The notes beneath the pieces were generated by a model. The model searched no databases, had not been told where the DNA came from, and saw only the letters and a program-made list of their open reading frames with translations. Below are positions 35,622-46,604 of a stretch of 64,000 bases of DNA, piece after piece. How positions within the stretch are numbered: position 1 is the first letter of the stretch; the number at the start of each line of letters is the position of its first letter. The translations under genes were made by a program, and so were the position numbers. Source of the stretch: Phoenix dactylifera (Eukaryota > Streptophyta > Magnoliopsida > Arecales > Arecaceae); contig NW_024067676.1 of assembly GCF_009389715.1 (NCBI RefSeq), positions 1,555,501-1,619,500 of the forward strand, written 5' to 3'.

Positions 35622-38383
35622 CTTTGTATTTATCTTGTGAGGGGATTCATAGAAAGAATCTCTGCTAAACTGCTAGATGGTCAGGAGCAAAGAATTCTTA
35701 ATGGATAAAGAATCTGGTTCCAACTGTTCTAGAACAGGTGTTGCTCACGAGGAAATTACTGGTGGGGGCTTTTGTGGCAACGATGATCAGATGAGGCTTG
35801 CAGAATTCTGGTTTTTTGTGGAAGCATTAAACCATTCACTGACCTTGATGGGCATAGCTGAGCTTCGCTATCTAATGTTTTAAAGAGCTCAAAGATGAGT
35901 GGCTTCTGAAGTTATCTGCAATCTTGCATCTGAAGGTCCAGATTGATGGGAAGAGAACCTGCGAATGCATCTTTCTTTGCCCAGAGTGGCTTTGCTTTTC
36001 GATATACTGGCAGTTTTGCATTAGAAGGCCTTGATTGATGGAAGGAGAAGCTTCTGAACCAGACCAGAGGCCAAATGAATTACAGAAAAAGATATGAATC
36101 ATTATTTTATGGTTTGTCATGTTCAGTGACAAACTAGATGTAGTAGAATGAAAATGATAACAGAATGTCAAAAGTTACTGCAATAACAGAATCAATCCAG
36201 AAAGAAGTGACAGCAAGAATCTGATATTTTTTATTTAAGAATGTTTTGGATTTCTTCAACAATCAACTTTACTCTTGAGATTGCCAAACAACCATGCTTC
36301 AGGTGCAAAAAGGAAAAATGAAAAAAGAATCAAAAGGAAACGGAGGAAGAAGTGGTTACAATATGGAGCACAGTGTTCTGATACCATGTGAAAAAGCATG
36401 TACATAAGGAAGAGAGAGAGAGAGAGTATGCAGCATGGTTCTTATCAGTCTATGCCATTTATGAATTGCTTGTATATTTAATCTTTTGATAGTGATAAGG
36501 TCCTGGAATGACTAATCTTATCTTGCTTGAGTTGACATTTATAAATCAGGCACCAATTAGGGAGCACGTATTCACTTTTGGTGGTCTGTTATGATCTTAA
36601 ATCTGAAATTTGGACCAATATAAAATGTCTTCATTCTTGAGCTGACAATAACTGAAGGCGCTCAGTGAAGGTGCAACCTAACCAGGTTGAGATGGCAGCA
36701 ATCTGCGTCCATGTTTAACAATATTACGAGGATGGTGGAGTTTATGCATTATCTTGTACAAGGTGACTAAGACTTTTACATATTGATACCATGGTGTTTC
36801 GTCATTTTCTGCTTGGTTTTGTTCTTGGAAATTTTTAATTTTACATTTGACAAGTGAACTCATTTAAGTACCCAAAATTAAACATTTCAATTTCCAGTAT
36901 TTTCCAGAAAATTCAGTTGCAGGTTTTCTGGTGATTTGTGCATTACCTCTTGCTTTCTCTTTTTTAATAAATAGCTAATTATGCACTTCCTTTCAAACTG
37001 CTGTCAGTTCAATGCCATGGGACATCACGGAATGGAAATTAATGTATACAATTCATGGCTTACTGATGAGGGGAAGATGGCGCCTGCTTTTCAATATGAT
37101 ACACTAATTTTCCATCTTTACATTAGTGTTGCAAAAGATAGCTAGGATGACTTTAAATGGTTAAGTGGACTTCATTTATGTGTAAGTTTGTTCTCGAACA
37201 GTCTCCTGAAGTTTTCTCCCTTTCAAATTATTATTATCATGGAAAAGCTGTGATTAAGCATGCACATGCATGCGTGCAGAAAGACATATGCACACACACA
37301 CATGGCCTACGTGCACACTCGCTTATATGGATGCAAACATTCCCATGCACACTATCATCAACATCTCAATGTTTCTATTGTTTGAACAGATCTTCTGATT
37401 TTCTATTTTTTTTTTTGCAAATTACACTTTATATCTGATATAACCTTTGGGATTTTGACGACAGTAGCATTTGTTTCTCATTTCAGTGACTATGGGAATT
37501 GTTTAGTGAAATAACCGCTGTTTTCTGATCGAGCACGTTAGCTAATTCAAACAAATGGCATTTCAAAACATGCTAACTGAAATCATGTTGCTGATTGACT
37601 TCTTGCTCCCTTTTAAGTTTTAAACTTGAAGATTGATTTCTTGGACTCCTGTTTCTATTAACATTTTCTTTTAAAAATCTTACTGATATACTCCTCTTTA
37701 TATTTACATATATCAGAATATTTTAAAACTTTTTTTACCTGGAAAAGTAGTTGAGCCTCCCCATACAACAATTGACCTCAGATATTGTGAGTGCATCAAG
37801 CATAAGCAACAAGTTGGGAAAATGGCTGGGTTTTGCCCTGGACCTACTGCATTTATCCATATTCACGCATTTTTGTTATGTTACACTCTCTTTAGCTATG
37901 CCTTATATTCTTTCTGAACAGAAAAGAAGTACCATGGTAGTGGGCAATAACCCTCCAACAATAGCTATAAACATGACTAACATCACTATCAAAATAATTT
38001 GGAAAGATGTACAGATCTTTATCTGCTGTTATTATTTATAAGGGATACTTTATCTCTCTCTGTATGCTTTTCCATGATAAAACTGTTATGTGGGATGGAA
38101 TTTAACAATCAGGCCTGTGGCATCGTCTCATTTACTGTGCTCAAATCTTCAATGATATTGGATCACTGATGTGATTCCTAAATCAAGTACAGAGAATTTA
38201 TAGTCAAGGTCTAGAGCGTGAACATTTTAGAAAATTCTATGCTGTCAAAGTTGTTAATTCCACTTTTTTGTCACTTTTTATTTCGAAGCTGGAAACTGTG
38301 AGCTGGATAGTTCTACAAATTCAACTTTTAGCATCAGATGTCATATGCGCTTCAATAGTTATGCTTGACTTATACTTGACTTA
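35622..38383. other. Intergenic spacer after the PPR gene
   Basis: No supported gene. A short (GA)n at about 36410-36427 and a (CA)-rich run at about 37290-37303 are the only distinct features. Short ORFs here lack family resemblance. Confidence 0.5.
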
Positions 38384-38669
38384 AGCTCTGTTTGGATGTG
38401 GACATTGCTTAGTTGCTGATATCACAAATGCATCACAAGGAGCAGTGCGAGTAGTCCAGAAGGGGAAGAAAGGGCCTATTGAGGGAAGCCATCAAATTTG
38501 AAATCCTTAAATTTTATGGATAATGTAAATCATGCTTTACAGGGATAGTGTGATTGGCGGCTTCTCCTGATCCTACATACTCCTTCCTGGCTTTCTCACT
38601 CCACTTTTCTCTTCACCCTCCCCTCATGCAAGAGATATTCAACAAGTAAGATGTGTCCAAATAGAGCCT
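38384..38669. mobile_element. Probable MITE (GCTCTGTTTGG-type ends)
   Basis: The ends AGCTCTGTTTGGATGTGGACA and TGTGTCCAAATAGAGCCT are inverted repeats over about 20 bases with few mismatches. The length of about 286 bases and the 3-base TTA/TTG flanks fit a decayed PIF/Harbinger-type MITE. Non-coding. Confidence 0.6.
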
Positions 38670-39797
38670 TGGAGTTGAGAGATAATCACTACATGATTTT
38701 GACCATATAATCAGGCAGAACCACTTTTGGTTCAACCATGGAGAATATGGTTAGCCATCGTATAGCATAAACATCAGTCAGTGGAAGACAGTAAAGTAGT
38801 AAAAGTATTCTCTCAGTATCCCTTCTCTCTTTAATTTTTTTTCTATATATGTAATTACATGTTAGATTTCTAATACTCAAAACTCAAATTTTATTCTGTT
38901 TCCCCCGATAACTAAAGCCGTCATCACGACCATCAGATTGTTGGAAGGTGCTCCAAAAGTTAATATTCATGGATTTAAAACGAAAATTGTCTTCGGTTGG
39001 TCTGGTTTATGCTTCCTTTTAACCTCATAAATATGATGAATAAGCAGATCAAAGACTTAAGAATACATTAATTGGAGTACAATACAATTTGTCTGTATTT
39101 CTAAACTGAAGTTCAATTACCTTTTTTTTATTAATCTGTGCTTTCATAAGTGCATAAGTGTTGTGCCTGAAACATCTTATCAATTTTTTTTCTTGTGTAG
39201 AAGTTTGTTAATATCACAGTCCATATTTGGGCCATCTTCAATTCTTCATACTTGCATCAGTCACTAGATGGTTGCACTGAAACTCCTTACTTCACCGTCC
39301 ACACTTGGAATCCTTTGGTAGCTTCTCTAACTTCAGCATTTCCTGCTTTAAGATGTTTCCTCTTTAGCCATGCTATGAATGCATTGCTGGTTATTATTTA
39401 ATCGATTTGCCTGCGCACATATTCTTATCATCATCTGCATCTAGTTGCACCATCACTCTATATGTGGCACTGCTGGGCATGTACTTCATAGGAGGGCAGT
39501 GTTTATTTATCGTGTTAACAAATTTGCTCTATTGCCAGTTAACTTCATCAGCCAACTCATCCAGTCACCACACTGTCTCTGCCATATCCCTACTTTGCAG
39601 ACTTACGGCTTTGAGATCTTAAGTTTGCATCTTAACAACCATTATTTTATGGTTAACTTTGTTTTGTGACAGTTTTGTGATAGAATTAATGAAAAAAATC
39701 AGCTACATAGTTGCAACAACAATTATTCTCTCTACCAAGCTTTCTCTTAGTATCATTGTGTATAATATCATAGGTCTCTACATGAAATGAGTACATA

Positions 39798-40634
39798 TAG
39801 GGCTGGAAATAGACCGGGCTGGGCCGAGCCACACCCCTACTCGAGCCCGGCCCGAAATATTTTTTCGGGCTTCGAGCCGGGCTTAGGCCCAAAAATACGA
39901 AACCCCGGCCCAAGCCCAATTAGGCCAACCAAGTGGGGAGATTGAGAGAGAAGATCATGATACCTCTTCAATGGCGGCGGAGGCGGAGAGAAGAGGAATC
40001 GAGTACGAGGAGAGGTGGAGAACGGTGAATGAGGAGAACTCTAGCCTTAGGCTCCGGATTGGATTTTGTTGATCGATCGGATTCCGTATTTGGGAGTTTG
40101 GGGAATAGACCGAATAAGAGAAGTTATCGACGGTCTGTTGCTCGTTGGTACTCCCCCCACTCCCCATGCATTCTGGCGTAGGCTTCGGTGCGCCCAGCGC
40201 TATGTAGGCGTGGCCGTCCTTCAACGACGGCAGTGGTCCGAACGACCCGCCCTCGACATCCTTCGCCTGGTCTGCACCTCCGGTGGCTATCTCCTCGATC
40301 AATTGGACCACCTCCTTCATATTGAGCCTTTGTTTTGAATCTACGTCGATGTACGCCTCACGAGCTGCAGGAGCCGCTCCATCACCAGCTCCGATGCCTT
40401 GTCTCCTCCTGTGATCATTGAAGCGATAAGTTCTCTCATAGACCGGAGCCGACACCAGAGGGCATGGGGATTTCGGGTCTTATCCAGTCTCGAGCTTGGG
40501 CTGGGCCCGGGCTGGGTCAATGATATACTCGAGCCTGGCTCGAAAAAAAAGTGGGCTCTATAATTAAACCCAAATCCGACCTGAAAATTGTCGGGCCTAG
40601 CCAATAGCCCGGCCCGAACCCATTTCCAGCCCTA
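39798..40634. mobile_element. hAT-type non-autonomous element with GC-rich cargo
   Basis: An 837-base element with terminal inverted repeats TAGGGCTGGAAATAG and (right end) CCCATTTCCAGCCCTA. It is flanked by a perfect 8-bp duplication AGTACATA at 39790-39797 and 40635-40642, diagnostic of hAT. Subterminal regions are rich in GGGCC/CCCGG. The middle (about 39950-40460) is GC-rich and has a 166-codon open frame on the minus strand (contains NMKEVVQLIEEIATGGAD), with another open frame (MRELIASMITGGDKASEL) overlapping it in part. No hAT transposase is present. The middle looks like captured host sequence; I do not recognise its source. Confidence 0.88.
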
Positions 40635-40924
40635 AGTACATACCCATATTTGTTATCCTAAAGCTTTGTCATGTGAGAGAGGTATGCATGATGAGAGTTT
40701 CTTTTAGTATGGTAGTAGAAATATGGAAAAATAAAATCTTGACATTACATGAATTTAATGAATTTGCTAGAATTCATGAAAAAAGTAGATATAGCCTCTA
40801 AATAGCCATGAGATTCATTTGGTTGATGCGATATATCTTTTAGATACTAGGTGATCACTTGGAAGTTGCTCTGTCGCTACCTTTGTAGCTTGACTGCACA
40901 TCATGATGCAATTGACACGTAGTG

Positions 40925-42872
40925 TTTATTTGAGGAAGTTCTTTTGGGAAGACCAATGAAAGACCTTGGACGACACTGGAACAAAGGTGGCTGCTGGAAA
41001 CCTAGAAGAATTAGTGATACATTTTAGGGTGCCATCTGTTTCAACTCTGCCGCTATTAGATATAAATGGTGCTGATGCATGTGAGGCAGAAAACTGTTGT
41101 ATTTGCCATGAGAATGCATTTTCCATCATTGAACCCAAGCCAATATATGAACAAGCTCCCATATTTTGCATGCTTGCTACCTATATTGAGAGTTCCTTGC
41201 AATGTAATCTTATATGCATGTCGAATCCGTAGGCATGATAATTGTTCCTGTCAAATGCAACTCCTTTGATTTTTGCCTACTTTTTTTTTAAAAAAAAATG
41301 ATTTTCTCAAAACATCACCAATGTATTGGCTTTATTTCATACTTCATTTATTCATTGAGACTTTCATTTTTCTATAACTTTAATTGTCTTAAAGTTGCTG
41401 TTTCGATATCATGGTTATGTCACACTGGCTGCCAATGTGGTATTAGCTCTCTTTCAGTCTTTGTAGCTCTTATAGTTTCTCTAAACTTGCTGGATTTGAA
41501 TGTGTCAAACTCTTGGACATTTGGCTTATGTTGAGTTGTGATGTTCTTCTTCATCTGGTCTCAGTTACCTATATCATGATACAAAGTGTGTTATCAATGA
41601 TCAAACACTTCCTTTCCTTTCCAAGCCTCTTGAGATACAATCATAAGAAATCCACCAAGAGGGAAGCTTGCTGGACCATATGAAACATCACAGCTGGAAT
41701 CAAGGATCAGATACAGGCAAGGTTCGCCGGACCGACCGTACCGACGTACCGGTGGACAATGGTATCGGTTTCGGAACCGATACCGAACCAGAGACGCGAC
41801 GTGCGGACGCAAAAAAAAAAAACTATGCATCCGCGTGCGGATGTGTTAGATGCTGTGGTGTTAAATGGCCCACGCGGGCTGCCAGCCCACGTGGGCACGC
41901 TGCCCCGCACGAGGTAATAGCTTGTACCGGTGGAAACCGGCTTGTATCGGTTCGTACCGAGCCGGTACGCACCGGTTTAAGTACGGAACCAATCAGTTCC
42001 AACCCAAACTCGGTCGGAACCGAATTTAAATATTGTATCGTACCGGTGCCTGTCGGCACCGGTTCGGTATGGGCCGAACCAACCGGTTCCGATCAGTTCG
42101 GCATACCTTAGATATAGGCATGGGTGGTGAAAGTGAATGACATGATTGGATACCATTCTTCTTTTGCATATTGTCAGGTTTGCCAACAGTGTGCTTGACC
42201 TTGTGAGTGAAGCTATTATCATGTTTCTGTAGACATAATCATAATTTCTTGAAGAAAATTCTTGCAGTTAAAGATGAAAGATTTATTCTTCATTGAATTA
42301 CTGAGTGCCTAGTGCAACAACCTTTGTTTTGTCCCATCAGAATTCCTCTTATTGTTATGCTAGGACAACTTTTTATCACTAAATCCCATGTTGTAATTAC
42401 TGTTGCTACTATTGGTTCTTCATTGCACCTGCTGCAGACTGCTGAGTTTGATATCAAGAACGAGGCTTTGTTGGCCATCTCAAATGCAACTTCCAGCGGT
42501 ATGCACGACCAAATAAAGCATGCGCTTGCCATTTCAGTCTTTTTGTGTTCTACTTGTTCACTAATTGGAAGTTTCTCTCATAGTTTGATCTTGCTGTGAA
42601 CTGGGGTTCAGATTTCCGACGAGCTAGGTCTGCATCAAGCCCTTGTGCGATCTCCTCATCCGCCCTGACCCAAGAATTGTCAACAGTTTCTTTCGAAGGT
42701 CTTGAAAACATCATGAAGGCCAGTGAAGCTGAGAAGTTGAGCACCACTGGGAGTGCTAAATTTGTAAGTGCAGTTGATGGCCGGCATTGCCGAGATTCAT
42801 AAGAAGGCTGCAAAGATACTTGGGAACAACGAGCAGGTCCCATTTCCATCTGATGGATTCAACTTCAGCTAA
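40925..42872 (+). pseudogene. Partial duplicate of importin alpha (exons 8-10), broken
   Basis: An unprocessed partial copy of the functional gene, with introns. It aligns with the end of intron 7 (GAGGAAGTTCTTTTGGGAAG at about 40933), exon 8 (41587-41716), exon 9 (about 42389-42518) and exon 10 (about 42612-42872), ending in GFNFS and a stop. Exon 8 has one extra base, and its ACC ATT TCA site has become ACC ATA TGA, an in-frame stop. Exon 10 lacks internal blocks and is over 100 bases shorter. A 391-base MITE sits exactly at the exon 8 donor. Exons 1-7 are absent. The copy is therefore not a gene; it arose by a segmental duplication in the same orientation, with the PPR gene between. Confidence 0.92.
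41719..42109. mobile_element. ACCGGT-rich MITE in the importin pseudogene (10-bp TSD)
   Basis: A 391-base element with ends AAGGTTCGCCGGACCGACCG and, at the right, CGATCAGTTCGGCATACCTT, forming an imperfect inverted repeat. The flanking duplication is AGATACAGGC (41709-41718) and AGATATAGGC (42110-42119). The true importin-alpha gene at 30196-30210 preserves the uninterrupted site. Same family as 12468-12695. It carries no protein. Confidence 0.9.
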
Positions 42873-43609
42873 GAGGAGGTTGGTTTAAAAAATCCCATTA
42901 GTTCTCGGTTGTGTAGGATACTTCGGCAACGTGAAGATCAATCATTTTTTCGCACAAAAGATACAATCCATACCCTTATCAATAAACTCTGAAACCCTTT
43001 ATGTAAGGAGGCATTGCAGCAAAATAGAAAAATGGCATGGAACCTTTCTCAATGAAAGAAGAGCCCCGGTGTTCTTAAATTTGATGCTGTATAGAAAGGT
43101 CCAATTCTATCCATCTGTGTGTATATGTATGAATGTATGTATGTGTCGAATATGACACAATATCTATCTATATATGGAAGTCTGTGAGTACTGATTTAGT
43201 TTGGTTTAAATCATTCCTAAACACATCGTACCAAGATTGCGCAATCCACCCCTGCTAAATGCCAATTCATCACTCTTTTGCTCATGGTAAGGTTTTGAAA
43301 GTTTCATGGGAACCTTCTCGGACTCGATAACTGTTCCTGCTAATGTAGGACGAAATAATTAAAATTGGTCCCGGAATATTTAATGCACCACTTTTACGTG
43401 CATGAGTTCCGACTCGCATCCACCCTACTGCGCCAAAACCCACCTTCTAAGAACCGCGGCAGAGCCCCGCACGGGGAGAGAGAGAGAGAGAGAGAGAGAG
43501 TGAGAGAGGGAGAGGAGCCGCCTTTGAGTGTAGGAGCGAAGCCCCCAAGAAAGGGGAGAAGAGGAACAAAAAAAGAGAGACACACCGAAGCCGGAACGAA
43601 GCGGAGGGG
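42873..43609. other. Spacer and 5' leader of the P-loop gene
   Basis: The first part still resembles the importin-alpha 3' flank (CATTAGTTCTC). The last 150 bases are purine-rich with (GA)n at about 43480-43502, probably the 5' leader of the next gene. Confidence 0.45.
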
Positions 43610-46604
43610 ATGCGAAGCACCGTACCGCCCCTCATCGACGGCGGCGGAGGCGTCGACGACGACCACCACCGCAAGGAACTCTTCTGCTATGTCTACTGGT
43701 GGCGGTCCCTCCCCGAGTTCGACGGCGGTGGGCGGGGGGAGGTCTTCTCCTCCAGGGCCTCCGGCGGCCTGACGCCAAGGCTCCGGGTGGTGAAGGAGCT
43801 GGAGAGGCTCGCGATGCTGGCGCACGAGTCGCTCGACGATTTGCGGCACAAGCTGCTTACCTATAGAGCCGGGGATCTCTGGTTCCCCGCCGGTGGGATC
43901 CCGAAGCAGGAGACCGACATCCCGCCGGTTATCACGATACTGCTACTTGGTTTTGCGGGGTCGGGGAAGAGCTCGCTGGTTAATCTCATGTACTCCGTCT
44001 TCGGCCGGTCCGGCTTCGTCCCCTTCGCCCATTCCGCCTCCCCTGCCGGTACTTGTTGCAAAGATGCGGTTTTTTTTTTCTTTTTTTGTGGGAAAACTGG
44101 GTTTTTGCTGTTGTTCTAAAATTTGGCGATCTTTTATGTCGTTATGTGTTTTCTCCTCTTATTTACTTGTTTTTCTCATTATTTCCGGCCGAAAGTTCTG
44201 CTTTCTTGAACTGGGTTTGTTTTAAAATTGTAAAACCTCAGCGGGGGTATCGATCGGCTTTTCTGCGGATTTCTTATCAAAAAAGCTCTGATCTTTCGAG
44301 CTGCGGCTTGCGTTAGTTTAGAAAACTTAAAATTTCTGATGTGAGTATGGCCTTTTCCCCCTTTACTTCCACATTTCCGCCGAAATCTCTGATTTTTTAG
44401 ACGTAGTTTGAGTTGTTTTGCAAAAAGATTCTAATGATTTTTTTAATGAACCTGTGATCTTTTTTTTTTCTTTTTTTATAGCTTGCTCCCTCGCTTCCAA
44501 TCCATGCTTCGGCTCGAAGCTCTGATTTTTCCGAACTGGGATCGCCCTGTATGCATGAATTTTGTTCCACAAAAAAAGCTCTGTTGTTTCCGACGCTTCC
44601 CTGAAAAAAATTAATTTTTCCGAACGAAGCCTCCCGTACTTTGCTCAAGAAGTTAAACTTCTCATGAAAAAAATTGATCTAATTCCTGAAAAAAAACTCA
44701 ATTTTTTCGAACTAGGCATGCTTTTCCCCTTATTTTTTTTTCAGAAAAAGGCGATGATTTCGGAGCTAGTTACAGTATAGTTTCCACTCTGATTTGATTT
44801 CTTTTCTTCCAATTTCGGATCAAAAGTTACGATTTTTCGAGACAGCTATCATCAAAACCTCGTCTCTAAATTTTTCCTACTTGAATTCTCGACGTTGCAG
44901 GGAAGGACGGGCGGACGCAGTACTTGGAGGAGCACAACGTTCTGAGGTCGACGCGGAACGGCTTCTGCGTCTTCGACTCCCGGGGGCTCGACTACGACCG
45001 GGTGGCGGAGGGTCTCGTCGAGGTGGCGGAGTGGATGGAGGATGGCGTCCGCCACCGCCAGCCCTGCCGCGGCTCCGCCCTCCCGGATCCCGCCTCCGCC
45101 GGACCCTCCTCCGCCGTCGCGGCCGCCAAGCGCTTCGTCCGGCGACGGGTCAACTGCGCCATGGTCGTCGCCGACCTCTCCGAGCTCAACCAATCCCTCG
45201 TCTCCGGTGACCTCCGGCCGCTTGAGGCCACGCGCGGGCTCTTCCACTCCCCTTCAATCCAAACGTACTGCAGTGAGTTTGTCTTCCCCCTCCCTCTCCC
45301 TTGACGGCCGTTATAACGTGTTATAATAGCCGTTAACACGTGCTATAATAGCCGTAACGGTTTTGGATGCCCTTTGCTGTGATAAGTAACAGTTGTTAAA
45401 TAACGGCCGTGATAACGGTAGTTCTTTTGGTGTTCCTCTTCTTCTTCTTCTTCTTCTTCTTTTATTAAATTTTTTATAACCCCTATCTCTTAGTGTTTGT
45501 GTGAGTAAATAGGTAGATAAAATTCAGATGTTCATGTCATTTCTTTACAAAAAAAAAAATCATGACGAATTCATGTAAGCCGTAATTGAAGAGCATTATA
45601 ATAAAATAACAGGTAAGTAACTACCATTCTATTAAGTTTTTCATCGTGATTGTTTTATAAATATTTTTTTTCCGCACATCTACTCATTAAAAATATTTTA
45701 GTAATTTTAATTTGAAAACCGTTAATTTTTTAACGGTCAGTTCCTTATATGGTACCCAAATAACGATAGATATGTCAAAAGCAGGTCCGATTACGCCTAT
45801 TCCTAATCCTAAATAGAATGTAACGACGTAGGGATCCATATGTAAACATAGTATCTATTTACATACGCTCGAATGACCCCTTCTCATAATAAGAATGTAA
45901 ATAACCCTATTCCGGTCTGGTCCGGTATGGAATGAACTTATAATTTAAACTAGATCCAATAAAAAATAGACCGATTGAACAATAAGAAAATAACCGACCT
46001 CCCTTATTCTCTTAGGAGGAGATATATATATATGCAAAAAAAAAAAAAAAAAGTAAAAGAAGTATAAAGATATACATGTAAATATTAATTTTACAAGAAT
46101 ATTTATGCAAAATTTAATATTTAAGAGATTATTCATATAAAAAAATTTATTTATTATATCAAACCTTGGCTGTGACCCTTATTTGTTTAGTATTTTAATC
46201 CCTTTTTTTTCCTTTTGTTAATGATAACAGATGACAACCCCATCTTGGTGCTGACCCATGGGGATGAGCTCACCGCGGAAGAGCGGATCAACACAAGGGT
46301 TCAAGTCTGCGAGTATTTGGGGGTGTCGGAGACGGTGGGGGTCTACGACGTGGCGTGTGCCAACGAGGACGGGTCCCTGGTGGACGAGACGGATCCGGTC
46401 ACCGCCTACGCCGTGGCCGAGGCCGTTTACCGGGCCCTCCTGGTGGCCGACCGGGGCCACCCCCCCAAGCCCAACGTCAAGGACTGGCTCATCTTGGTCC
46501 TCTCTTGGGCCATGTGCGCCCTCTCGGCCTTCTTCGCTTTCCTTTCCGCTTCTTGTTCCAAGGTGGCCAAGGCTAGTAGAGAGCAGAAATTTAGGCCACA
46601 ATGA
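43610..46604 (+). CDS. P-loop GTPase-like protein with C-terminal membrane tail
   Basis: Three exons: 43610-44048, 44901-45272 and 46231-46604, joined phase 1 both times, give 394 residues. Visible motifs in order: Walker A/G1 GFAGSGKSS (114-122), a G3-like FDSRG (171-175) and a G4-like THGD (279-282). A hydrophobic stretch at about 357-379 (LILVLSWAMCALSAFFAF) is followed by a short basic tail, suggesting a tail anchor. The N-terminal 100 residues show no known domain. The motif order fits a GTPase of the AIG1/septin-like kind found in plants as 'P-loop NTPase superfamily protein', but THGD replaces the common NKxD. The function is unknown. Exons are strikingly GC-rich compared with the introns. 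Confidence 0.85.
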
